The translations under genes and the position numbers were made by a program. The notes beneath the pieces were generated by a model that was not told the origin of the DNA, searched no databases, and was given only the letters and a program-made list of their open reading frames with translations. DNA of 64,000 bases, taken from contig JAFZAC010000016.1 of NCBI GenBank assembly GCA_017548365.1, positions 124,001-188,000 on the forward strand, given 5' to 3'. Below are positions 25,842-34,085 of the stretch, one piece after another; position 1 is the first letter of the stretch, and the number at the start of each line of letters is the position of its first letter. This DNA is from Muribaculaceae bacterium. Lineage in GTDB: Bacteria; Bacteroidota; Bacteroidia; Bacteroidales; Muribaculaceae.

Positions 25842-26369
25842 TTATTCTTGATTGAAGTTGAAAGTTATTAAATCTATAACTTTTCTTGCTGCATCATTCA
25901 AGTCATCACATTTATACAGCTTAGCCGATTCATTTGTTAGATTACAGAATATCAACGGATACCAGCACGGAGTGTGAAGGTCGCTTTCGGTTTCCACGTC
26001 GTCATCATGCTGAACATAAAACAGATGTATGGTTTTTTGAAGTGAGTTAGCATACATTATCTCGGCAATAGTGCCAGGACAAGCTGCGTCGTCAAGCACA
26101 AAAACGGCATCGGTACATTGCTCTATCATCTGCTTTTCACACATGATGATATCTTCGGCTTTCATTGTCTCAGCCTCGAAATAGAATGGACCTATATAGA
26201 GAACGTTATCATTAATGCAAACGCCACTCATATCCTTAGGCTTGAGCAATGACTGCACGCTCCCAAGGATTTGTGCCCTATAGTCTTCGGCTGCAGTGAT
26301 TTCGAAATCTTCGTCACGACAATCGAAGGCAAAAGCTCCACCAAAAAAAAGTTTATATTGCGTATCCAT
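25842..26369 (-). CDS. Nucleoside 2-deoxyribosyltransferase-like protein
   Basis: A 175-residue cytoplasmic protein. It opens KLFFGGAFAF, and residues about 85-118 read CTDAVFVLDDAACPGTIAEI, then YANSLQKTIHLFYV. This matches the nucleoside 2-deoxyribosyltransferase fold, in which DD...GT..E carries the catalytic glutamate and the next strand follows K-x-I. Enzymes of this fold cleave N-glycosidic bonds of nucleosides; relatives also act as nucleotide hydrolases or signalling enzymes. The true substrate is unknown, and the middle of the protein (residues 20-80) is not recognisable. It is a single-gene unit with its own terminator and a promoter region resembling that of iorA. Confidence 0.6.
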   Translation of the reverse strand: MDTQYKLFFGGAFAFDCRDEDFEITAAEDYRAQILGSVQSLLKPKDMSGVCINDNVLYIGPFYFEAETMKAEDIIMCEKQMIEQCTDAVFVLDDAACPGTIAEIMYANSLQKTIHLFYVQHDDDVETESDLHTPCWYPLIFCNLTNESAKLYKCDDLNDAARKVIDLITFNFNQE

Positions 26370-26454
26370 ATAAGTGTGATTGTTATGATAAACTCATCAA
26401 TAAACTAGCAGCTTGCTTATGAAGCCAATCTTCACTCTGCCCTTGAAACAGTTT

Positions 26455-26510
26455 ACTAAATTACTACTTTTTATTAAAACAGCAAAATTTAGCACACTTT
26501 TTTCATTTTT
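26455..26510 (-). repeat. Copy 2 of the ~60-base promoter/leader repeat
   Basis: Same block order and spacing as copy 1 at 25645-25700: ACTAAATTACTAC, 9 bases, AAACAGCAAAA, then a T-rich CATTTTTT. It sits 86 bases upstream of the deoxyribosyltransferase-like gene. The -7-like TAAATTTTG here has one extra base compared with the consensus. Confidence 0.55.
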
Positions 26511-26578
26511 TATACAGTAATGCCGAGAGAATACTGGCTCTGAATGCGACAGTATTTCTAGTTTTTTCAAATAAAGTC

Positions 26579-26606
26579 ACCTTGATGTGAAAAGTAACCT
26601 CAAGGT
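26579..26606 (-). terminator. Weak hairpin after the transglycosylase gene
   Basis: ACCTTGA and TCAAGGT form a 7-base-pair stem with a 14-base loop, about 20 bases after the stop. The U-tract on the minus strand is interrupted, so termination is uncertain. Confidence 0.35.
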
Positions 26607-26624
26607 ATTTCACAAGATAAAGAG

Positions 26625-29486
26625 CTACTTTTTATTGTTCTTTGGTACTATAAGTTTTGTACCAATTCGAATGTTATCGTCCTTTAGTTCATTAGCTTTT
26701 TTGAGAACATCAACACTCACACCATATCTCTTAGCAATCTTAGTGAGGTTTTCACCCTCAACCACCTCGTGATACAGAAATCTATCGTCGACCACTTCAT
26801 CGTCAACAATTGTTTTCACGTCACCAGATTGAACAGGAGATCGTCCTTCAAACTGCTTAGAGTTATATTTGGAAATCTCTTTTTCGACCATAATGTAGCT
26901 GTAAATTTGCTGTGAAGGCAATGCCAGCGAGTATGGATGGCTGGGTGTTCCAGGAATAACGTCTTTGCAATACTGAGGGTTGAATATTCTAATCTCCTCA
27001 ATAGGAATATTGAGCACTTTTGCAATTTGACTGAAATCAACTCCATAGTTCACCATTACAGTGTCAATAACTAATGGTTTTGTAATTATAGGAGAGATTC
27101 CATGCTCCCTGTAATAATGCATGATATAATTAGCAGCGATAAATGCTGGAACATATCCACGCGTTTCTTTAGGCAGATAGTTGTAAATCTCCCAAAAATC
27201 GGCATTTACGCTGCCAGTGCGCTGTATAGCTTTATTTACGATACTCGTCCCGCAGTTATAGGCAGCAATACATAGCGACCAGTCGTGATAGGTGTCGAAG
27301 AGCTGCTTGAAAATTTTCGCGGCCTTTTCGCTAGAGCGGTATGGGTCGCGACACTCATCTACCATAGAATTAACTTCTAACCCCAGTTTCTTAGCGGTTG
27401 ATGGCATTAGTTGCCACAAGCCACTAGCACCCGCAGAGGAGACAGCGTTGGGATTCAGCCCTGACTCAATGATAGGGATGTATTTGAGCTCTAGTGGTAA
27501 CTGGTGTCTTTCGAGAGCTTCCTCAAAGATGGGCATGTAATATTTTCCCATTCCAAGCATCTGAGCCACAAGTGTGCGCCCTCGCTTGACATAGCGCTCT
27601 ATATAACTCTTTACAATCTGGTTGAATGGCATCTCTATTGAAATGGAAATGTCTTTAAGGCGCTGAATATAGACCTTGTCACTCACTTCGCCATAGTCGC
27701 GGTTATCGATGCTGTTTTGATCAATAACCGCATAGTTTTTAAGATACCAATTCTCCATCATCGCCTTAGTATCGGTCTCGAAACTAGATGGATAGACAAT
27801 GGCATTATCAATAATGGATTTCTTTGGTGACAATAAGTTGCTGTCCTTATTGTTGGAGACTAAAGGCAAAAAAACTTCCTTTAAATCATAAACTGTACTA
27901 TATATATAAAGTTGTTGAGTGTCGTGCAAGTAAATGACTTCGATATAATCTTGTAGACATCCATAATTATCTGTTTCGGGGATATCACTGATCATATTTC
28001 CATTATCATCAAAGAAAGATGAAATTGTATAATAACCTGTTGCAGCATACTCAATCATAAATGGCTCGGGCATGCTGTTGGCATAACAATCATAAATTCT
28101 AGGCACACAAGCATTAATATTCTTATCGTAGTCGTTACCATAGTCGTTATATAAAGCAACATGATCTCCTTTAACTGACAGAGGGACAAAGCACACACCT
28201 TGGTCTTTTATCTCGTGACATAAAATATAATTTGCTTCAGTCTCGTTATATTGTCTATAAGAGGGTGGTGGAGGTACAGAACGTGTATTATTGTCTCCGA
28301 ACCTATGTCCATTTTTCTTATATTTTATAATCTGAACTTTCTGCTTTTTGTCTTCGCTAATGAATGTAATACGGTCGTCTATATCACTTAACAACAATTC
28401 ATTGAAGACATATTCTGTAACGTCAAATTTGGATTTTGGATAATAAACGTCCCAAACACAACCATGTTCATCACCAAATGCCCTCAATTTCGTTAGGCTA
28501 TTATCAACCACAAATCCCAAGAGATTATTTGGCACTTTTAATATATCACCTTTCTTTAACTCCTCCACTTTTTCTTTTGCTCTATAAATACTGAATCCTC
28601 CCACAAAAGGACGTTTACTTTCAATCTTCATAGAGTTTGGATTTTTCACGCGCATGTTAAAAATAATATCCAAAGCCTTATTTGTAAGAGCCGATTTTGC
28701 CTGTGACAGTGGAATCACGTATGAGTTGGCTGAGTTAATAAAAGTGATTTGATCTTTCTCAATAAAAAGATTGTCAATACCTTCCTCTCTTAGAGATATT
28801 ATTTCATTCTTAAAATCGTCGCTTGAACTTTTGTTTTTATTATTGACTCGGTTTAGCTCGTTTACAATAATTTGGACTGCCTCACTTTTACTAACTATTA
28901 AATCATAGAGATTCAGAGGCTTATTGTTTTTTATATCAAAATAGAAAAAGCCTCCACTTGTCCATAATGCCTCAGTGGAGCATAACTCATAGATACAAAC
29001 GTCATTTGAAAAGTAACGACATTCAAACATGAACCTAATTCCATTAGCTATTTCATAACTGTCAAGAAAATCCTTGGAAAGTGTTTTGGGACCTTCAATA
29101 CAATAAGTTTTAAGAACGTCATCAACTGTATTAAAACGTTTTGGAGTTGCATTATTTCTATTTTTCCACAAACCACACATCCATGATATCAAGGCCTTTT
29201 GCAGAGGGCCAAGGTCATATTTTCCCCATTCACATGGCCATTCTACATTTACAAACATTTCATAATCGGAAGTACCATATTTGAAATTTCTTTTGCAACA
29301 ATATTCTTTTAACTTAAGAGGTATATTATCAATAATAATGCTCTCGGTCGTGAAGGTTGGATTCACTTGAGTTGACACCCTAGCTGAACTATTATCCTGA
29401 CGAGAGTTAGTAGTCCTCTGTCGTTTTTGAGCATAGGAAATGTTGACCGAAAGGAATAATATTAATGCTATTGCAATCTGTTTCAT
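26625..29486 (-). CDS. Large MltD-like lytic transglycosylase with novel N-terminal half and LysM domain
   Basis: A 953-residue secreted protein with signal peptide MKQIAIALILFLSVNISYAQ. Residues from about 640 to 810 form a lytic transglycosylase domain of the MltD type: YIPIIESGLNPNAVS with the catalytic glutamate near residue 669, GASGLWQLMPSTAKKLG, and IAAYNCG. A single LysM domain ends the protein (YHEVVEGENLTKIAKRYGVS), for peptidoglycan binding. Ordinary Bacteroidales MltD proteins are roughly half as long. The extra ~600 N-terminal residues hold a DUF3298/RsiV-like stretch (FYFDIKNNKPLNLYDLI) and further beta-rich, unrecognised sequence. It is in the periplasm and probably remodels peptidoglycan. 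Confidence 0.85.
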   Translation of the reverse strand: MKQIAIALILFLSVNISYAQKRQRTTNSRQDNSSARVSTQVNPTFTTESIIIDNIPLKLKEYCCKRNFKYGTSDYEMFVNVEWPCEWGKYDLGPLQKALISWMCGLWKNRNNATPKRFNTVDDVLKTYCIEGPKTLSKDFLDSYEIANGIRFMFECRYFSNDVCIYELCSTEALWTSGGFFYFDIKNNKPLNLYDLIVSKSEAVQIIVNELNRVNNKNKSSSDDFKNEIISLREEGIDNLFIEKDQITFINSANSYVIPLSQAKSALTNKALDIIFNMRVKNPNSMKIESKRPFVGGFSIYRAKEKVEELKKGDILKVPNNLLGFVVDNSLTKLRAFGDEHGCVWDVYYPKSKFDVTEYVFNELLLSDIDDRITFISEDKKQKVQIIKYKKNGHRFGDNNTRSVPPPPSYRQYNETEANYILCHEIKDQGVCFVPLSVKGDHVALYNDYGNDYDKNINACVPRIYDCYANSMPEPFMIEYAATGYYTISSFFDDNGNMISDIPETDNYGCLQDYIEVIYLHDTQQLYIYSTVYDLKEVFLPLVSNNKDSNLLSPKKSIIDNAIVYPSSFETDTKAMMENWYLKNYAVIDQNSIDNRDYGEVSDKVYIQRLKDISISIEMPFNQIVKSYIERYVKRGRTLVAQMLGMGKYYMPIFEEALERHQLPLELKYIPIIESGLNPNAVSSAGASGLWQLMPSTAKKLGLEVNSMVDECRDPYRSSEKAAKIFKQLFDTYHDWSLCIAAYNCGTSIVNKAIQRTGSVNADFWEIYNYLPKETRGYVPAFIAANYIMHYYREHGISPIITKPLVIDTVMVNYGVDFSQIAKVLNIPIEEIRIFNPQYCKDVIPGTPSHPYSLALPSQQIYSYIMVEKEISKYNSKQFEGRSPVQSGDVKTIVDDEVVDDRFLYHEVVEGENLTKIAKRYGVSVDVLKKANELKDDNIRIGTKLIVPKNNKK

Positions 29487-29549
29487 TCTTTAAGCGAGAA
29501 TTAACGATCTAAATACAAAAAATTAGCACAAGTAAGGCATGTCAAAATT

Positions 29550-29573
29550 AAAAAAAACGGCTCCTTTGGCAGC
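29550..29573 (-). terminator. Probable terminator of the M48 peptidase gene
   Basis: On the minus strand GCT-G-CC pairs with GGAGC around a 3-base loop, a short bulged stem, followed by CG and eight T. It lies about 40 bases past the stop. Confidence 0.5.
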
Positions 29574-29611
29574 TAAAATGATATCTAAAAAAGCGTTACT
29601 TTGGTGTCTTA

Positions 29612-30820
29612 TTAGCAAATCGACTCCAGACTGGGCATATAGTTGCGCTGGACACTCTCGGCAATGGCGGTTGCAACTTCCATCTCGCTGAGGGCAATGC
29701 TTGCTCCGAACTCGTAGAGCAAGTCAACCTCCTTGCGCGCTATAATCTTGTCACTCAACGCAATGTGTATCATATATTCAAGCAAGCTTGAACGCATACC
29801 AGGATTAATTTTGAGAATTCCCTCGACCGACTCGTTGAAGGTTTTCACCACATCGCCCTGCGCAATCTCCTCGAGGTACTTGCGTGGGAAAATCTTGAGG
29901 CGTGCAAGCATCTCAATAATCTGATTAATCTCATCTTCCTTCATCTCGTCGTCACTGCTGGCAACAATAAGACCTGCCGAAGCGATGAAACGAGCGGTGT
30001 GCTCATCAAGCTCGTCATCACCGACCTTGAGCAGAATGGAAATTAGCTCGTCCATACCCTTTTGCAGTTCTTCTTGAGTCTTGCAAGTTGCAAATAGGTT
30101 GAGCGCTTGCACACGTATGGGATTAACCGGATGCGACGAACGGCTTATGCCCTTGTCCTTGAGGAAGTAATCAAGGCGACGGTTATTATCGGCAATAAGG
30201 GCATCAATGCTCACGTTCATCTTCTCCAGGTCGAGCCCCGACGCCATCTTGAAGAACGCTGTCACACACACGCCAAGGTCCTCAGTTGCCATATATCCAT
30301 AACGGTCGGCAACAAGCTCGGCAAGCTGCTCATGCAAGCGAATTTTATATTGCAGAGTTACAGGAACGGCCGCACCCTCAGGAAACACGAAATTGATGAG
30401 TCGTGCTAACGCAGTATCTTTATTAATAAGGTGTCCTAACTCATGGCCAATAACAAAGCGTAGCTCGTCGGTGCTCATCAAGTCGAAGAGCGCTGAGTTC
30501 ACATTTACAATGTGGTGCTCTCCTTCGTCCTCGGCTGCCAATGAAAATGCATTCACATCACTATCGCCAGTAATGTAGAAGTCTACTTCATCCTTCACAT
30601 TTAGTTTCTTCTTAACATCCTGGCACAATTCATAAATATCGGGCAGAAGCTCCTTCTGAACCCTGAGGCTGTGGCCTTCCATACTGCTGCGCCAATAAGC
30701 ATCACGGCTCGATGTCTTGGTCTTGCGAAGCACCTCTTCCACTATCTCTCCCTGCAAAGCAGTGTAAATCTGCTTTCCAAGCTGTTTCTCTAATTCTAAT
30801 GCTGGATTTAATTTGCTCAT
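29612..30820 (-). CDS. M48-family zinc metallopeptidase with TerB-like C-terminal region
   Basis: A 402-residue soluble protein with the zinc-peptidase motif VIGHELGHLINKD (first His near residue 124) and a downstream glutamate ligand candidate in LAELVADRYGYMA. No signal peptide or transmembrane segment is seen, unlike membrane HtpX or lipoprotein BepA, so it is probably cytoplasmic. The C-terminal ~140 residues are helical and acidic (SSDDEMKEDEINQIIEMLAR; IALSDKIIARKEVDLL), resembling a TerB-type helical domain. The start at 30820 (MSKLNPALELEKQ) was chosen; a longer frame from 30913 would overrun the promoter. Confidence 0.8.
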   Translation of the reverse strand: MSKLNPALELEKQLGKQIYTALQGEIVEEVLRKTKTSSRDAYWRSSMEGHSLRVQKELLPDIYELCQDVKKKLNVKDEVDFYITGDSDVNAFSLAAEDEGEHHIVNVNSALFDLMSTDELRFVIGHELGHLINKDTALARLINFVFPEGAAVPVTLQYKIRLHEQLAELVADRYGYMATEDLGVCVTAFFKMASGLDLEKMNVSIDALIADNNRRLDYFLKDKGISRSSHPVNPIRVQALNLFATCKTQEELQKGMDELISILLKVGDDELDEHTARFIASAGLIVASSDDEMKEDEINQIIEMLARLKIFPRKYLEEIAQGDVVKTFNESVEGILKINPGMRSSLLEYMIHIALSDKIIARKEVDLLYEFGASIALSEMEVATAIAESVQRNYMPSLESIC

Positions 30821-30870
30821 ATTTATGGTTTTAGTTCTTTTCTGAAATTTCGTGTAATAACACAAACATG

Positions 30871-30901
30871 CAAAATTAGTAAAAATACAATTAAACCACA
30901 A
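30871..30901 (-). promoter_or_regulatory. Promoter of the M48 peptidase gene
   Basis: TTG (30901-30899) and TAATTTTG (30878-30871) on the minus strand with a 20-base spacer. It lies inside the longest open frame and so supports the shorter start at 30820. Confidence 0.7.
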
Positions 30902-31036
30902 ACTCAAACACATTTTTTCTCAATCATCACACAGTTTTCACAATTAAGTTTTGCAATTACTCATTATATTACAACAAATTTCCATAAAGAAAGAATAATT
31001 GTAAACTATGAGTTATAAACTTAACTGGCACCCTTT

Positions 31037-31066
31037 TTGCTGATAGATTTTTTTTGAGTAATTTTG
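31037..31066 (+). promoter_or_regulatory. Promoter of lon
   Basis: TTG at 31037-31039 and TAATTTTG at 31059-31066, spacer 19 bases. The expected transcription start near 31072 is after the first in-frame ATG at 31054, which therefore cannot be the translation start. No heat-shock inverted repeat of the CIRCE type was seen. Confidence 0.8.
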
Positions 31067-31089
31067 CAACCCAAAACACACAATATAAG

Positions 31090-33534
31090 ATGATAGATTT
31101 TAATAAAGATATAGATTTTGAAATGAATGATGGTGGAACACATGCCATTCCCATCTTTGCCGAAATTCATGCAAACAGCGACGACAAACTCTTGAAAGAG
31201 AAAGAGTTGAAAGATGTGCCGATGCTAGCTTTGCGCAATATGGTGCTCTTTCCGGGAATGACCATGCCAGTGATGGTGGGACGCACGAAATCGTTGAATG
31301 CCATCAAAGAGTCACAGCGAACGGGTGAACCTTTGGCAGTTGTTTGCCAAATTGACAGCGATGTAGAAGACCCTGACAAAAACGACCTCTACCCAGTTGG
31401 CACTGTTGCCGAGGTCATCAAGGTATTGAAGTTGCCCGATGATTCCACCAACGTGATATTGCATGGCCGCTCCAGCTTTGTGCTTGAAGAAATAACAAGC
31501 CGTGAGCCTTATTTGCGTGGCAACATCTCACTCTATAAAGAGAAATATCCTAAGAAAAACGACGGAGAGTTTGAGGCTATTATCAGCTCTATCAAAGAGT
31601 TGACCTTCGATATGCTAAACAAGATGGGAGATGCAGGTCGCGAGCTCAAGTTTGCTATCAGCAACATCGACGATCCTGTTTACCTCATCCATTTCCTTGC
31701 CACAAATATACCATTTGAGGCGCGAGACAAGCAAATGTTGCTGCAAGAGAGCGACATCAAGAAACGTGCATATCACCTGTTTGGAATCTTAAGCAAGGAG
31801 GCTCAGCTTATTGACCTGAAAGCAAGTATTCAGCTCAGAACGAGAGAAGACCTTTCGCAACAACAGCGAGAGCACTTCCTACAACAGCAGATACGCACCA
31901 TTCAAGAGGAGCTTGGCACCAATGATGACGATATCCCCGAGCTCGAGAAACGCGCTAAGGACAAGAAATGGAACGAAAGCACTCAAAAGCACTTTGAAAA
32001 AGAGCTTAAAAAGCTTGAGCGACTAAATCCTCAGTCGCCCGACTACTCCACTCAGTATTCATATCTCGACACCATGCTTAACCTGCCGTGGAACGAGTAT
32101 ACCACCGACAATTTCAACCTCAAGAAGGTGGAAGCTAAGCTAAACCGCGACCATTACGGATTGGAAAATGTGAAAGACCGTATTCTGGAGCATCTATCGG
32201 TACTCAAACTTCGTGGTGACCTCAAGGCGCCCATTATCTGCTTATATGGACCTCCGGGTGTAGGAAAAACTTCATTGGGACGCTCTATCGCCGAGGCTTT
32301 GCACCGCAAGTATGAGCGCATCTCACTTGGCGGTCTGCACGACGAGGCCGAGATTCGCGGTCACCGCCGCACCTATATCGGTGCAATGCCCGGTCGCATT
32401 GTTGAAGCAATGATGAAATGCAACAGCAGCAACCCAGTGATTGTGCTCGATGAGATTGACAAAGTGGGACAAGACTTCAAGGGCGACCCAGCTTCGGCTT
32501 TACTTGAGGTTCTAGATCCTGAACAAAACGGGCATTTCCACGACAATTACCTTGACGTGGATTATGATTTGTCGAAGGTGCTGTTTATTGCTACAGCCAA
32601 CAATCTTGGCACCATATCCAAACCATTGCTCGACCGCATGGAGGTGATTGAAATCAACAGCTATATCCCTGAGGAGAAAATCGAAATCGCACGTAAGCAC
32701 CTAGTGCCCAAGCAGCTGCAGGAAAACGGATTTGAGAAAAAGGAAATCTCATTCCCCAAGGCCACTATAGCAAAAATCATAGACGGATACACCCGTGAGA
32801 GCGGTGTGCGTGAGCTGGAGAAGAAAATTGCCAAAGTGTTGCGCAAGGTGGCACGAAAGAAGGCATGTGGCGATAATTATCCTAAGAGCATAGACATTGC
32901 AAGCCTCAAGGAATACTTGGGAGGGCGAGATTTCAACAGTGACCGCTACGAGGGCAACGACTTTGCCGGTGTTGTCACTGGTTTGGCATGGACGGCAGTG
33001 GGTGGAGAGATTCTTTTCATCGAAAGCGCACTATCCCGTGGTAAAGGTGAGAAACTTACTCTCACAGGCAATTTGGGTGACGTGATGAAGGAAAGTGCGA
33101 TGATTGCGCTGCAATATCTCAAGAGTCACAGCCAACTGTTTGACATCGACTACGAACTCTTTGACAAATACAACGTCCACGTTCACGTTCCAGAGGGTGC
33201 TATCCCTAAAGACGGCCCATCGGCAGGTGTGACTATGGTGACTTCGCTTGTTTCGTCGTTCACACAACGTAAAGTGCGTGACCATGTCGCCATGACAGGA
33301 GAAATTACACTGCGAGGCAAAGTGTTGCCTGTTGGAGGTATAAAAGAGAAAATCCTCGCAGCCAAGCGCGCCGGCATTACCGATATCATTCTGTGCCGCG
33401 ATAACAAAAAAGACATCGACGAGATTAATGACATCTATCTCAAAGGGTTGACTTTCCACTTTGTCAACAGCATTAAAGAGGTCATAGATTTCGCCCTTCT
33501 GCCCGACAAAGTGAAAGATGCAATTGAATTGTAG
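31090..33534 (+). CDS. lon: ATP-dependent Lon protease
   Basis: Cytoplasmic AAA+ protease that degrades misfolded and regulatory proteins. With the start at 31090 (MIDFNKDIDFEMN) it has 814 residues. The N-terminal LON substrate domain begins near VPMLALRNMVLFPGM; Walker A GPPGVGKTSLG is at about residue 387 and Walker B VIVLDEIDKVG follows; the protease domain carries the catalytic serine in KDGPSAGVTMVTSLVSS (about residue 710) and lysine in GGIKEKILAAKRAG (about 752). This layout is bacterial LonA. It is a single-gene unit facing a YbjQ-family gene across a hairpin. Confidence 0.97.
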   Translation: MIDFNKDIDFEMNDGGTHAIPIFAEIHANSDDKLLKEKELKDVPMLALRNMVLFPGMTMPVMVGRTKSLNAIKESQRTGEPLAVVCQIDSDVEDPDKNDLYPVGTVAEVIKVLKLPDDSTNVILHGRSSFVLEEITSREPYLRGNISLYKEKYPKKNDGEFEAIISSIKELTFDMLNKMGDAGRELKFAISNIDDPVYLIHFLATNIPFEARDKQMLLQESDIKKRAYHLFGILSKEAQLIDLKASIQLRTREDLSQQQREHFLQQQIRTIQEELGTNDDDIPELEKRAKDKKWNESTQKHFEKELKKLERLNPQSPDYSTQYSYLDTMLNLPWNEYTTDNFNLKKVEAKLNRDHYGLENVKDRILEHLSVLKLRGDLKAPIICLYGPPGVGKTSLGRSIAEALHRKYERISLGGLHDEAEIRGHRRTYIGAMPGRIVEAMMKCNSSNPVIVLDEIDKVGQDFKGDPASALLEVLDPEQNGHFHDNYLDVDYDLSKVLFIATANNLGTISKPLLDRMEVIEINSYIPEEKIEIARKHLVPKQLQENGFEKKEISFPKATIAKIIDGYTRESGVRELEKKIAKVLRKVARKKACGDNYPKSIDIASLKEYLGGRDFNSDRYEGNDFAGVVTGLAWTAVGGEILFIESALSRGKGEKLTLTGNLGDVMKESAMIALQYLKSHSQLFDIDYELFDKYNVHVHVPEGAIPKDGPSAGVTMVTSLVSSFTQRKVRDHVAMTGEITLRGKVLPVGGIKEKILAAKRAGITDIILCRDNKKDIDEINDIYLKGLTFHFVNSIKEVIDFALLPDKVKDAIEL

Positions 33535-33551
33535 TAAATAATGAAAAAATG

Positions 33552-33584
33552 GATGGCTCAAAGCAATTGAAACTTTGAGCCATC
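33552..33584. terminator. Convergent hairpin between lon and ybjQ-like gene
   Basis: GATGGCTCAAAG and its complement form a 12-base-pair stem with a 9-base loop. The minus-strand side has a U-tract (CATTTTTT); the plus-strand side does not. Confidence 0.75.
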
Positions 33585-33609
33585 GCATTTATACTATTGC
33601 ATCAGTACA

Positions 33610-33927
33610 TTATATCAACACAGCAGTCCCGCTCGTCGCTACCATAAGCATAGACCCTGAGCCACCAATAGTCTCATAATCAATGTCAATGCCAACAATG
33701 GCATTAGCGCCCATTTGTTGGGCACGCTCCATCATTTCCTGCATCGAAGAGTCTTTAGCCTGACGCAGCACTTTTTCATAGCTTGCTGAACGTCCGCCAA
33801 CGATATCGCGGATGCCTGCCATGAAATCTTTAAACACGTTTGCACCAATAATAGTCTCACCGGTCACCACTCCTTTATATTCGCGAATGGTGTAACCTTC
33901 AATCTGTGGGGTTGTTGTAAGTATCAT
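33610..33927 (-). CDS. YbjQ/UPF0145 family protein
   Basis: A 105-residue protein opening [20 protein letters not shown], with [21 protein letters not shown] and the [13 protein letters not shown] segment that mark the UPF0145 (YbjQ, once called heavy-metal-binding) family. These form pentameric beta-rich barrels; their role is not known. The start at 33927 was chosen because it aligns with the family start; a longer frame from 34044 would cross the terminator of the polysaccharide locus at 34033-34061. Confidence 0.85.
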   Translation of the reverse strand: MILTTTPQIEGYTIREYKGVVTGETIIGANVFKDFMAGIRDIVGGRSASYEKVLRQAKDSSMQEMMERAQQMGANAIVGIDIDYETIGGSGSMLMVATSGTAVLI

Positions 33928-34032
33928 GTCTATAAAAAAATAAAATTGTTTCTTCAAAAATACAACAAAAACCGTGCCAATCTTTTCATTGCTCAATAAT
34001 TGGTCATTTTCTGGTTTTGAATCCAAATTAAA

Positions 34033-34061
34033 ACTCGCAACCACTTACAGCGGCTGCGAGT
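34033..34061 (-). terminator. Terminator of the polysaccharide locus
   Basis: In minus-strand RNA ACUCGCAGCC pairs with GGUUGCGAGU (10 base pairs with one G-U), 9-base loop, followed by UUUAAUUU. It begins 24 bases past the last gene of the locus. Confidence 0.88.
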
Positions 34062-34085
34062 CACTATTATAGTCAATATTTACCC

